Source: Sphaerotilus hippei
Lineage (GTDB): Bacteria; Pseudomonadota; Gammaproteobacteria; Burkholderiales; Burkholderiaceae_C
Direction: 5' to 3'
NCBI RefSeq assembly: GCF_003201595.1
Contig: NZ_QJJS01000001.1
Span: 370,015 to 434,014, forward strand
DNA: 64,000 nucleotides
The notes beneath the pieces are model-generated. The model saw nothing but the letters and a program-made list of their open reading frames with translations. It did no database searches and was not told the DNA's origin. This document shows, piece after piece, positions 22,049-30,034 of this stretch (its first letter is position 1; each line of letters starts with the position of its first letter). The position numbers and the translations under genes were made by a program.

Positions 22049-22081
22049 TCCGCCGGCCTCGCGCGCCTCGACGGCCCTGCA

Positions 22082-22113
22082 GCGCCCGTCACGCCTTGGT
22101 GCGTGACGGGCGC
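22082..22113 (+). terminator. Strong hairpin after opgH
   Basis: A perfect 13-bp stem: GCGCCCGTCACGC (22082-22094) and its complement (22101-22113), with a 6-base loop. There is no T run behind it, so it could be a factor-assisted terminator, an mRNA-stabilising hairpin or a palindromic operator. It starts 34 bp after the opgH stop. Confidence 0.5.
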
Positions 22114-22173
22114 TGTCGCGTGCAGCCGGCCGCCGCCATGCCCGTCATCGGGGCGGTGATGGCCGGTCTGCGC

Positions 22174-22189
22174 TGGCTCGCCACTTGCT
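22174..22189 (+). promoter_or_regulatory. Second sigma-54 promoter, downstream of opgH
   Basis: TGGCTCGCCACTTGCT matches the sigma-54 consensus TGGCACG-N4-TTGCW at all but one defined base; GG (22175-22176) and GC (22187-22188) are 10 bp apart. The predicted start is near 22200. The nearest element downstream is not a gene but a strong terminator at 22236, which suggests a small RNA. Confidence 0.65.
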
Positions 22190-22199
22190 AATCCTGTGG

Positions 22200-22271
22200 C
22201 GTGTGGGAAGTGGGGTGGGCCTGGGAGGGCCCGTGAAGGGGTGCGGAGCTGGTCCGCACCCCTTTGTTTTT
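22200..22271 (+). ncRNA. Predicted sigma-54-dependent small RNA, ~70 nt
   Basis: From the start predicted by the sigma-54 promoter the transcript would be G-rich, form a short hairpin (GGGCC, loop TGGGA, GGCCC, about 22218-22231) and end in a 12-bp terminator hairpin with a T run. There is no SD or ORF of note inside. In enterobacteria the GlrR-controlled sRNA GlmY also lies beside glrK-glrR; no sequence likeness to GlmY is claimed. The existence and ends of the RNA are inferred from sequence only. Confidence 0.5.
22236..22271 (+). terminator. Rho-independent terminator of the predicted sRNA
   Basis: AAGGGGTGCGGA (22236-22247) pairs perfectly with TCCGCACCCCTT (22253-22264) around a GCTGG loop, followed by TTGTTTTT. 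This is among the strongest terminators in the window. Confidence 0.85.
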
Positions 22272-22272
22272 C

Positions 22273-22736
22273 GATCCGCCACGATCGCTGCAAAGCGTAC
22301 GCAGATGTAAGCCGATGCGTGAAGGATTCACGCCGCACCGGCCTGTCCCTGCGGGCGGGATCGGGCTGACGGGCCTGCCGGCCTGAAGTGTCCGGTTACC
22401 TGGGCGGCGGGCGGAGGCCACATCATGCGTGTCGACCCGGCCGACCTTGCGGTCCAGCCGGAAGGCGGGGAGCAAGGGTCGTGGTGGTCGCCGGCCTGAC
22501 GGGCCGACATCCGGACGAGGTGCAGTGGGCGCCAGAGCGGTCGGATGCGTACCGGTTGGCAGGCGCGCTGCGGCCCTTGTCCATTTCAGGGGGACGCCCC
22601 AGGTAAATCCGGTGTGCAGCCTGCCCGAAGGTCTGCAAGCTGTGATGGTGTCGTGAGAAATGACCGGAAAACAAGCTTCCGGGCCGCGACGCTCCTGCCC
22701 GCCCGGCGCAGGACATCACATCGGAGGACCCCTCTC
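22273..22736. other. Gene-free stretch upstream of the PHB oligomer hydrolase
   Basis: About 460 bp without a convincing gene. The few short open frames here have no SD and no recognisable motif, and they overlap each other in several frames. The last 15 bp hold the SD (GGAGG at 22723-22727) of the next gene. No sigma-70 promoter could be called with confidence. Confidence 0.5.
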
Positions 22737-24911
22737 ATGCTGAACCTTCTCCCCGTGCAGGACCGGATCTGGGCGCGCCGTCGTGTGGTGGCCGCCGCCT
22801 GCTGTGCACTGATCACGCTCGGTGCCTGCGGCGACGACGACAACGAGGACCTGAACCGCCTGCCCGCCGGGGTCCGGGGCGGGGTCAGCGAATCGGTCCA
22901 CGACGGCGTCACCGACGACCTGCTGACCGCCGGCCTCGGCAAGACCGGCCTGATGGCTGCCGCACCGGCCTATGCCAACGCCGCCGCGCCCACGGCCGCC
23001 GAACTGCGCCGCAACGCCATCCACACCAACTACCGCGCCCTGGTCGACTACACCGCCAGCGGGGGCATGGGCACGCTCTACGGCCCCAACGTCGATGCCG
23101 CGGGGGTCGTCACCACGGGCGAGGGCCGCATCGCGGGGCGCGAGTACATCGCCTGGGCCGACGACGGCACCGGCCAGCGCAACGTCACGCTGATGGTGCA
23201 GCTGCCCGACAGCTTCAGCACCAGCAGTCCCTGCATCGTCACGGCCACCTCGTCGGGCTCGCGCGGGATCTACGGCGCGATCGGCACCGCGGGCGAGTGG
23301 GGCCTGAAACGAGGCTGTGCCGTGGCCTACACCGACAAGGGCACGGGCAACGGCCTGCACGATCCCGTCAGCGGCCTGGTGATGAAACGCGACGGCACGA
23401 CCACGACGGCTGCCGCGGCCGGGCTGGACGCCGTCTTCAGGCTGCCCGACAGCGCCGCGGCGCTGTCGGCCTTCAACACCGCCACCCCCGACCGGGTCGG
23501 CTACAAGCACGCGCACTCGCAGCAGAACCCGGAGAAGCGCTGGGGCGCCGACACGCTCGACGCGATCCGGCTGGCGTTCTACGTCATCAACCAGCGCCAT
23601 GGCGCACCGAGCGCGGACGGCACGCAGCGCCTGCGCACCTTCCAGCCGTCGAACACGCTGGTCATCGCCTCGTCGGTCTCCAACGGGGGCGGGGCCGCGC
23701 TGGCCGCGGCCGAGCAGGACACCGAAGGGCTGATCGACGGCGTCGCCGTCAGCGAGCCCAACGCCCAGCCGGGCAGCCTCGGCAGCCTGGCGCTGCGGCA
23801 GGGCTCGACCGCGGTCGCGACCTTCGGCCGGCCGCTGATCGACTACTTCACCTACGCCAACCTGTTCCAGCCGTGCGCGGCCCTGTCCAGCCAGGCGGGG
23901 CTGTCGATGTCCTCGGCGTTCTGGCCGGCGGCCTACACGACGGCGGCACAGAACCGCTGTGCCGGCCTGCAGGCCAAGGGCCTGCTGAGCGCGACCACGC
24001 TGGCCGGCCAGGCCGACGAGGCGCTGTCGCGGCTCGACAGCTACGGCTGGGCGGCCGAGCAGCACTTCTTCCAGCAGTCGCACTTCCGCTTCGCGAGCAA
24101 CTCGATCGCCGTCACCTACATCAACACCTACGGCCGCTTCAGCGTCACCGACAGCGTCTGCGGCTACAGCATGGCAAACACCAATGCTGCCGGGGACGTG
24201 ATCGCCCAGGTGGCCTCCACCCAGGCCGGCCTGTTCGCCAGCGGCAACGGCGTGCCGCCCACCAGCGGGGTCAACCTGGTCTACGACCGCTCGTCGGGCG
24301 GGGCGAAGCTCGACTTCCTGGCCGTCTCGCCCAGCACCGCCGTGGCCGACTTCGCGCTCGACGGCGCGCTGTGCCTGCGCTCGCTGGCCACCGGCCTCGA
24401 TCCGGTGACCGGTGCCGCGCTGACCGGCACGCTCAAGGCGCAGTCGGACCGGGTGATCGCCGGGGTCGCCGAGGTCCAGCTGAGCGCGCGCCTGCAGGGC
24501 AAGCCGACCGTGATCGTGGCCGGCCGCAGCGACACGCTGCTGCCCGTCAACCACACCGCCCGGGCCTACTTCGGCAAGCAGCAGCTGGTCGATGGCCGCC
24601 ACGCGGCCCAGGTGCGTTATTACGAGGTGACCCATGCCCAGCATTTCGACGGCTTCATCGCCTTCGGTGCGCTGCTGGGCTACGACACCCATGCCGTGCC
24701 GCTGCACCCCTACCTGAACCAGGCCCTCGACCTGATGTACGCCCACCTGAGCAGCGGGGCGGCCTTGCCGGCCAGCCAGGTGGTGCGCACGACGCTGCGC
24801 AGCAGCAGCGCGCAGGCGCTGACCGCGGCCCATGTGCCGGCGATCGCCACCTCCCCGGCGGCAGCGGACCTGATCACGATGAGCGGCAGCACGCTGCAGA
24901 TCCCGGACTGA
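22737..24911 (+). CDS. D-(-)-3-hydroxybutyrate oligomer hydrolase
   Basis: 724 residues. The enzyme cleaves 3-hydroxybutyrate oligomers to monomers during poly-3-hydroxybutyrate use. The N-terminus (WARRRVVAAACCALITLGAC) is a lipoprotein signal with lipobox LGAC, so it should be anchored on the periplasmic side or exported. Family marks include TATSSGSRGIYGAIGTAGEW, AYTDKGTGNG, the serine in SSVSNGGGAAL (around residue 316, probable nucleophile), and the C-terminal THAQHFDGF with a likely catalytic His. The ATG at 22737 has GGAGG 9 bp before it; an upstream in-frame codon at 22545 has no support. It is a single-gene unit, with the convergent cphA operon behind it. Confidence 0.88.
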   Translation: MLNLLPVQDRIWARRRVVAAACCALITLGACGDDDNEDLNRLPAGVRGGVSESVHDGVTDDLLTAGLGKTGLMAAAPAYANAAAPTAAELRRNAIHTNYRALVDYTASGGMGTLYGPNVDAAGVVTTGEGRIAGREYIAWADDGTGQRNVTLMVQLPDSFSTSSPCIVTATSSGSRGIYGAIGTAGEWGLKRGCAVAYTDKGTGNGLHDPVSGLVMKRDGTTTTAAAAGLDAVFRLPDSAAALSAFNTATPDRVGYKHAHSQQNPEKRWGADTLDAIRLAFYVINQRHGAPSADGTQRLRTFQPSNTLVIASSVSNGGGAALAAAEQDTEGLIDGVAVSEPNAQPGSLGSLALRQGSTAVATFGRPLIDYFTYANLFQPCAALSSQAGLSMSSAFWPAAYTTAAQNRCAGLQAKGLLSATTLAGQADEALSRLDSYGWAAEQHFFQQSHFRFASNSIAVTYINTYGRFSVTDSVCGYSMANTNAAGDVIAQVASTQAGLFASGNGVPPTSGVNLVYDRSSGGAKLDFLAVSPSTAVADFALDGALCLRSLATGLDPVTGAALTGTLKAQSDRVIAGVAEVQLSARLQGKPTVIVAGRSDTLLPVNHTARAYFGKQQLVDGRHAAQVRYYEVTHAQHFDGFIAFGALLGYDTHAVPLHPYLNQALDLMYAHLSSGAALPASQVVRTTLRSSSAQALTAAHVPAIATSPAAADLITMSGSTLQIPD

Positions 24912-24928
24912 GCCGTCGCGGTCGCCAT

Positions 24929-24954
24929 GAAAAAGGCGGCCCCGAAGGGCCGCC
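24929..24954 (-). terminator. Rho-independent terminator of the cphA operon
   Basis: On the minus strand an 8-bp stem GGCGGCCC/GGGCCGCC with a TTCG tetraloop is followed by five T (24930-24934 complement). It lies about 27 bp after the cphA stop, in the gap to the convergent hydrolase gene. Confidence 0.85.
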
Positions 24955-24980
24955 CGGCAGGAGGAACGCAGATCGGACCG

Positions 24981-27563
24981 TCAGGGGGTGGTCGAGGCCT
25001 GCGCCACCCGGGCGGCCAGGTGGGCCAGGGCCTCTTCCACCTGGTCGACCAGCACCAGGCACAGATCGCCCGGGCGCAGCTGCCCGAGCGCCGTGTCGAT
25101 CGCGGTGAACTCGCCGCGGATCTCGCTGACCTCGGTGGTGCGGGGCGCCCCGACCAGACCTTCACGCAGCAGCGACAGCACCTCGCCATCGGCGCGGCCG
25201 CGCTGGCAGGCGTCCTGGTAGAGCACGACATGGTCGAACGCGCCACCGAGGATCACGGTCTGCTCGCGGATGTCCTCGTCGCGGCGGTCACCGGCACCGC
25301 TGATGACCACGCTGCGGCGCTGGCCGGCCTCGGTCGGCATCGCCTCGACGGCGGCGACCAGCGCACGCATCGCGTCCGGGTTGTGGCCGTAGTCGGCGAT
25401 GACGGTGGCGCCGCGGTAGTCCATGACGTTGAAGCGCCCGGGGGCGTTGTCCGCGTCGTTGACGAAGCTGGCCAGCCCGCTGCGCACCGCCTGCCAGTCC
25501 AGCCCGACGCCCCAGGCGGCCGCGACGGCCGCCATGACGTTCTCGACCTGGAAGCTGATTAGCCCGCCACGGGTCAGCGGCACGTCGTGCAGCGACAGGA
25601 ACTCGCGGCGAGCGCCTTCGGCCGCCACGATCTGGTCACCGTCGATGTAGACGCAGCGACGGCCCTGGGCCCGGTGCGTGGCCATCACCGGGTGGTCGGC
25701 GTCGCAGGCGAAGTAGATGATCTCGCTGTCGCACTTGGCGGCCATCGCCACCACCTGCGGGTCGGCGGCGTTCAGCACGGCATAACCGCCCGGCGCCACG
25801 TTCTGCACGATCACCCGCTTGAGCACCGCGAGGTCCTCGACGGTGGTGATGTAGTTCAGCCCGAGGTGGTCGCCCGCGCCGATGTTGGTGACCACCGCGA
25901 CCTGGCAGCGGTCGAAGCCCAGGCCCTCGCGCAGCACGCCGCCACGCGCGGTCTCGAACACCGCGGCATCGACGTCCGGGTGCATCAGCACGTTGCGCGC
26001 GCTCTTGGGGCCGCTGCAGTCGCCGCTGTCGATCTGGCGGCCCTCGACGTAGACGCCGTCGGTGTTGGTCATGCCCACGCGCAGGCCGTCGGCGGTCAGC
26101 AGGTGGGCGATCAGCCGGGTCGTCGTGGTCTTGCCGTTGGTGCCGGTCACCGCGATGACCGGGATGCGGCCGTTGTCGCCATGGGCGAACAGGTTCTGGA
26201 TGATGGCCTCGCCGACCGGGCGACCCTTGCCGTAGGACGGTGCCAGGTGCATGCGCAGACCGGGGGCGGCGTTGACCTCGACGATGCCGCCGCTCTGCGC
26301 CTCGAGCGGGCGCAGCACGCTCTCGCAGACGATGTCGACGCCGCAGATGTGCAGGCCGACCATCTGGGCGGCGGCGACCGCCCGGGCGGCCACCTCGGGG
26401 TGCACGTCGTCGGTCACGTCGGTGGCCGAGCCGCCGGTGCTCAGGTTGGCGTTGTTGCGCAGGATCACGCGCTGGCCCTTGCTCGGCACCGACTCGGGCT
26501 TCAGGCCCTGCATCGCCAGGCGGGCGATGGCGATGTCGTCGAAGCGGATGCGCGTGAGCGAGGTGGCGTGGCCGCTGCCGCGGCGCGGGTCGGCGTTGAC
26601 CTGGTCGACCAGCTCGCGCACGGTGTGCACGCCGTCGCCGCTGACCTGCGGCGGATCACGCCGGGCCGCGGCGACCAGCCGGTCACCGACCACCAGCATG
26701 CGGAAGTCGCTGCCGGGCAGGTACTTCTCGACCATGACCTCGCCAATCTCGGCGGCGGCCTGGTAGGCCAGGTCCAGGTGGGCACGGTCGACGATGTTGA
26801 CCGTCACGCCCTTGCCCTGGTTGCCATCCTGCGGCTTGACGACCACCGGCAGGCCGACCTCGAGAGCCGCGGCCCAGGCGTCGTCCGGATCGCTCACCGG
26901 CCGGCCGAAGGGCACCGGGGCGCCGGCGGCGCGCAGCAGGCGCTTGGTCAGGTCCTTGTCCTGGGCGATCGATTCGGCCACCGCGCTGGTGGTGTCGACC
27001 TCGGCGGCCTGGATGCGGCGCTGGCGCGAGCCCCAGCCGAACTGCACCAGGCTGCCCTGGGTCAGCCGGCGGTAGGGGATGCCGCGGGCGACCGCCGCAT
27101 CGACGATGGAGCCGGTGCTCGGGCCCAGCCGCACGTCCTCGTCGAGCTCCTGCAGCTCGGCCACGGCGGCTTCGGCATCGAACTGGCCGCCGGTCAGCGC
27201 CGCCTGCAGCAGGGCCTGGGCGAGCGCGAAGGCGCGGCGGCCGACGTCCTCCTCGCTGTACTCGACCACCACCTGGAACACGCCGGCCTCGACGGTCGCG
27301 GTGGTGCGGCTGAAGGTCACCGGACAGCCGGCCGCGGTCTGCAGCGCCAGCGCGGCGGCCTCGAGCACATGGGCCAGGCCGGTCGCGCCGGTCGAGCCCA
27401 GCGGGTGCAGCGGGCCGATGGCCGGGAAGAGCTCGCGCACCGCCGACTCGAGCGCGGGCGTGATCTGCAGTTCGGACGTGTCGCAGGACACGACGGCCTC
27501 GATCGCCGTGTGCCGGCTCCAGAGGTTGGGGCCCCGCAGGGCACGGATACGTGAAACGTCCAT
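24981..27563 (-). CDS. cphA: Cyanophycin synthetase CphA
   Basis: 860 residues. It makes cyanophycin, an Asp backbone with Arg side chains, using ATP; the polymer stores nitrogen as cytoplasmic granules. Seen: N-terminal domain (RALRGPNLWSRHTAIEA), ATP-grasp domain with VVKPQDGNQGKGV (~residue 245) and VEVNAAPGLRMHLAPS, and a C-terminal Mur-ligase-like domain with intact P-loop VTGTNGKTTTTRL (~residue 476) and DYGHNPDAMRAL near the end. The ATG at 27563 is used; the TTG one codon earlier is not. It lies 31 bp after the paralogous cphA' stop, in the same operon. Confidence 0.95.
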   Translation of the reverse strand: MDVSRIRALRGPNLWSRHTAIEAVVSCDTSELQITPALESAVRELFPAIGPLHPLGSTGATGLAHVLEAAALALQTAAGCPVTFSRTTATVEAGVFQVVVEYSEEDVGRRAFALAQALLQAALTGGQFDAEAAVAELQELDEDVRLGPSTGSIVDAAVARGIPYRRLTQGSLVQFGWGSRQRRIQAAEVDTTSAVAESIAQDKDLTKRLLRAAGAPVPFGRPVSDPDDAWAAALEVGLPVVVKPQDGNQGKGVTVNIVDRAHLDLAYQAAAEIGEVMVEKYLPGSDFRMLVVGDRLVAAARRDPPQVSGDGVHTVRELVDQVNADPRRGSGHATSLTRIRFDDIAIARLAMQGLKPESVPSKGQRVILRNNANLSTGGSATDVTDDVHPEVAARAVAAAQMVGLHICGVDIVCESVLRPLEAQSGGIVEVNAAPGLRMHLAPSYGKGRPVGEAIIQNLFAHGDNGRIPVIAVTGTNGKTTTTRLIAHLLTADGLRVGMTNTDGVYVEGRQIDSGDCSGPKSARNVLMHPDVDAAVFETARGGVLREGLGFDRCQVAVVTNIGAGDHLGLNYITTVEDLAVLKRVIVQNVAPGGYAVLNAADPQVVAMAAKCDSEIIYFACDADHPVMATHRAQGRRCVYIDGDQIVAAEGARREFLSLHDVPLTRGGLISFQVENVMAAVAAAWGVGLDWQAVRSGLASFVNDADNAPGRFNVMDYRGATVIADYGHNPDAMRALVAAVEAMPTEAGQRRSVVISGAGDRRDEDIREQTVILGGAFDHVVLYQDACQRGRADGEVLSLLREGLVGAPRTTEVSEIRGEFTAIDTALGQLRPGDLCLVLVDQVEEALAHLAARVAQASTTP

Positions 27564-27594
27564 CAACGCGTCTTTCGAGTGTCGGGTCAGGGGC

Positions 27595-29781
27595 TCAGGC
27601 GGGTGCCGTGTCGCGTTCGAAGGTCTCGATGCCGGCCGAGATCAGGTCGGGCGAGATGCCCAGCGCCCAGGCGGTGGCGGCGACGGCCAGCAGGCTGTCG
27701 ATCGAGATCTGTCCGGCGCGCGGCAGGCGCTGCAGCGTCAGGCAGGGGGTCTCCTGGGGGCCGCGGGCCAGCACGATCTGCCCGTTCTTCAGGAACACGG
27801 CACGACCGTCCTGCGCTCGGTGGGCGCTGATCACCTCCAGCGCGCCGTCGGCGGCGTAGAAGATCACCTCGCCATCGCACAGGTCGGCCAGGTCGGCCAG
27901 GCGGGCATCGGCGGCGTTGAGCACGCCGGCGCCTTCGGCCAGCACCACGTCGACCTGCGTGCGCAGCACCTTGACCAGCTGGTCGCCGTGCTGCACGTCG
28001 TGCTCGGCCAGTGCCGCCGCGTCGGCGTCGGGCAGATCCAGGTCGGTGATCACGCCGACCTGGCAGCGGTCGTAGGGCAGGCCGTCATCGAGGATGGCGA
28101 CCGGGTTGCTCTCGAACACCGCCAGCTCGACGTTGCGGTTCATCAGCAGCCGGGTGCCGGCTTCCCAGTGGGCCTGATGGCCGGCCTCGACGCGGCGACG
28201 GCCCAGGTAGAGGCCTTCGCGGCAGGCCAGGCCGACCTGGCGGCCGCTCAGGTGCACCAGCCACGCCACCAGGCGGGCGATGACCTGCGTGTCCCGCGAG
28301 CCGGCGATGCCGACGATCGGGATGCGGCCCGGCGCGGCGCTGTCCTCGTCGGGGAACAGGTGGTCCACGATGGCCCGGCCGACCGGGCGCGGCGAGCCCT
28401 GGGCCGGCTTGAGGTGCATCAGCAGGCCCGGCCCGGCGTTGACCTCGACGATCGCGCCGCCGGTCTCGTGCAGCGGGAGGCCGATGTCGGTCGTCACCAG
28501 GTCGACCCCGGCGATGTCCAGGCCGATGACGCGCGCGGCCAGGCAGACCTGGTGCGCCACCTCGGGGTGCACGGCGTCGGTACAGTCGATCGCGACATTG
28601 CCGTTGCGCTGGATCAGCACATGGCGGCCGGCGGCCGGCACGGCCTCACCGGCGAGCCCCTGGCGCTCCAGCAGCAGGCGGATGACCGGCTCGTTCTCCA
28701 GGCGGATGGTCTCCAGCGGGAACTCCTCGGCATCCCCGCGGCGCGGGTCGCTGTTGAGCTGGCTGTCGATCAGCTGCGCCACCGTCGAATGGCCGTTGCC
28801 GGTGATCCACAGGCTCTCGCCGCGTGCGGCGGCGGCGACCTGGCCACCGACGACCAGCACCCGGTGCTCGTCGCCGCGGATGTAGCGCTCGACGATGACC
28901 TCGCTGCCTTCCTGGTCGGCCACGGCCCAGGCGGCCTCGACCTCCTCGCGGGTGTTGAGGTCCAGGCTCACGCCCCGGCCGTGGTTGCCGTCGGTGGGCT
29001 TGACCACCACGGGCAGGCCGATGTCCTCGGCGGCGTCCCAGGCGGCGGCCGGGGTGTCGGCCACGCTGCCTTCGGGCACGGGCACGCCGCAGGCCTTCAG
29101 CAGGCTCTTGGTCAGGTCCTTGTCGCCGGCGATGCCTTCGCCGATGGCGCTGGTCATCTCGGTCTCGGCCGTCCAGATGCGGCGCTGGCGGGCGCCGTAG
29201 CCCAGCTGCACCAGGTTGCCGTCGTTGAGCCGGATGTGCGGGATGCGCCGGTCGGTGGCCGCGCCGACGATGCTGGCGGTGCTGGGGCCGAGGTAGCAGT
29301 CGTCGAGCTTCTCGCGGATCTGCGCGACCGCGGCCGCCACGTCGAAGGGCTGCTCGTGCAGCGCCGCCGTCAGCAGCGCATGGCCGGCCTGCAGCGCGCA
29401 CAGCGCCACCTGCTCGTCACGGGCACGGAACACCATGCGGTAGACCCCGTGGCGCGAGGTGCTGCGGGTCTGGCCGAAGCCGGTGGGCATGCCCGACAGG
29501 TTCAGCAGCTCGATGACGATGTGCTCGAGGATGTGGCCCGCCCAGGTGCCGCTCTCGAGGCGTTGCAGGAAGCCGCCCCGCTCGCCGACACCGCAGTGGT
29601 GCTCGGTCAGCGCGGGCAGCAGCGCCAGCAGGCGGGCGTTGAAGCCGGGCAGCCGGTCCGACGGCCACTCCTCGAGTTCGCCCAGGTCGAGCCAGGTTTC
29701 CAGCACCGGACGGTAGGTCCAGATGTTGGGGCCACGCAGGTAGCTGCTGCGCAGCAGCGTCAGTTCAAGGTTCTTGTTCAT
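27595..29781 (-). CDS. cphA': Cyanophycin synthetase-like protein CphA'
   Basis: 728 residues, a shorter paralogue of CphA found as the first gene of this pair in betaproteobacteria. It keeps the N-terminal domain (LRSSYLRGPNIWTYRPVLE) and the ATP-grasp domain (VVKPTDGNHGRGV, VEVNAGPGLLMHLKPA). The Mur-ligase P-loop is degenerate: GIAGSRDTQV replaces GTNGKTTT, and the C-terminal ligase part is cut short. It can therefore probably do only the ATP-grasp half reaction or help prime the polymer; this is inference. Translation starts at ATG 29781, where family similarity begins; upstream in-frame codons have no SD, nor has this one. Confidence 0.92.
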   Translation of the reverse strand: MNKNLELTLLRSSYLRGPNIWTYRPVLETWLDLGELEEWPSDRLPGFNARLLALLPALTEHHCGVGERGGFLQRLESGTWAGHILEHIVIELLNLSGMPTGFGQTRSTSRHGVYRMVFRARDEQVALCALQAGHALLTAALHEQPFDVAAAVAQIREKLDDCYLGPSTASIVGAATDRRIPHIRLNDGNLVQLGYGARQRRIWTAETEMTSAIGEGIAGDKDLTKSLLKACGVPVPEGSVADTPAAAWDAAEDIGLPVVVKPTDGNHGRGVSLDLNTREEVEAAWAVADQEGSEVIVERYIRGDEHRVLVVGGQVAAAARGESLWITGNGHSTVAQLIDSQLNSDPRRGDAEEFPLETIRLENEPVIRLLLERQGLAGEAVPAAGRHVLIQRNGNVAIDCTDAVHPEVAHQVCLAARVIGLDIAGVDLVTTDIGLPLHETGGAIVEVNAGPGLLMHLKPAQGSPRPVGRAIVDHLFPDEDSAAPGRIPIVGIAGSRDTQVIARLVAWLVHLSGRQVGLACREGLYLGRRRVEAGHQAHWEAGTRLLMNRNVELAVFESNPVAILDDGLPYDRCQVGVITDLDLPDADAAALAEHDVQHGDQLVKVLRTQVDVVLAEGAGVLNAADARLADLADLCDGEVIFYAADGALEVISAHRAQDGRAVFLKNGQIVLARGPQETPCLTLQRLPRAGQISIDSLLAVAATAWALGISPDLISAGIETFERDTAPA

Positions 29782-30034
29782 CGTCCGCGAGGAGGTACGC
29801 GTCGGTTGGTCCGAGCACATCGACATCAAAATGGTCTGCAGACCGGCTGGGCCCGTCTCATGCCCTGCATTGTGACGAGGCCGCGAGGCGGTCCTGTTGT
29901 GGAAACCATGCAGTGAGCGTCAGATCATGCGGTCGTCCGTGGCGCCGCTGCCGCGTTGAAAGGGGATCAGCGAGAATTGCCCACCCCGAGACCGGTCGTT
30001 CCGAAGGGGTTCCGGCACTCGAAATCGACTTGAA

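Noticed and set aside
22429..22656. Short open frames between the predicted sRNA and the PHB oligomer hydrolase
   Set aside because: No SD, no motif, several overlapping frames on both strands; typical of non-coding GC-rich DNA.
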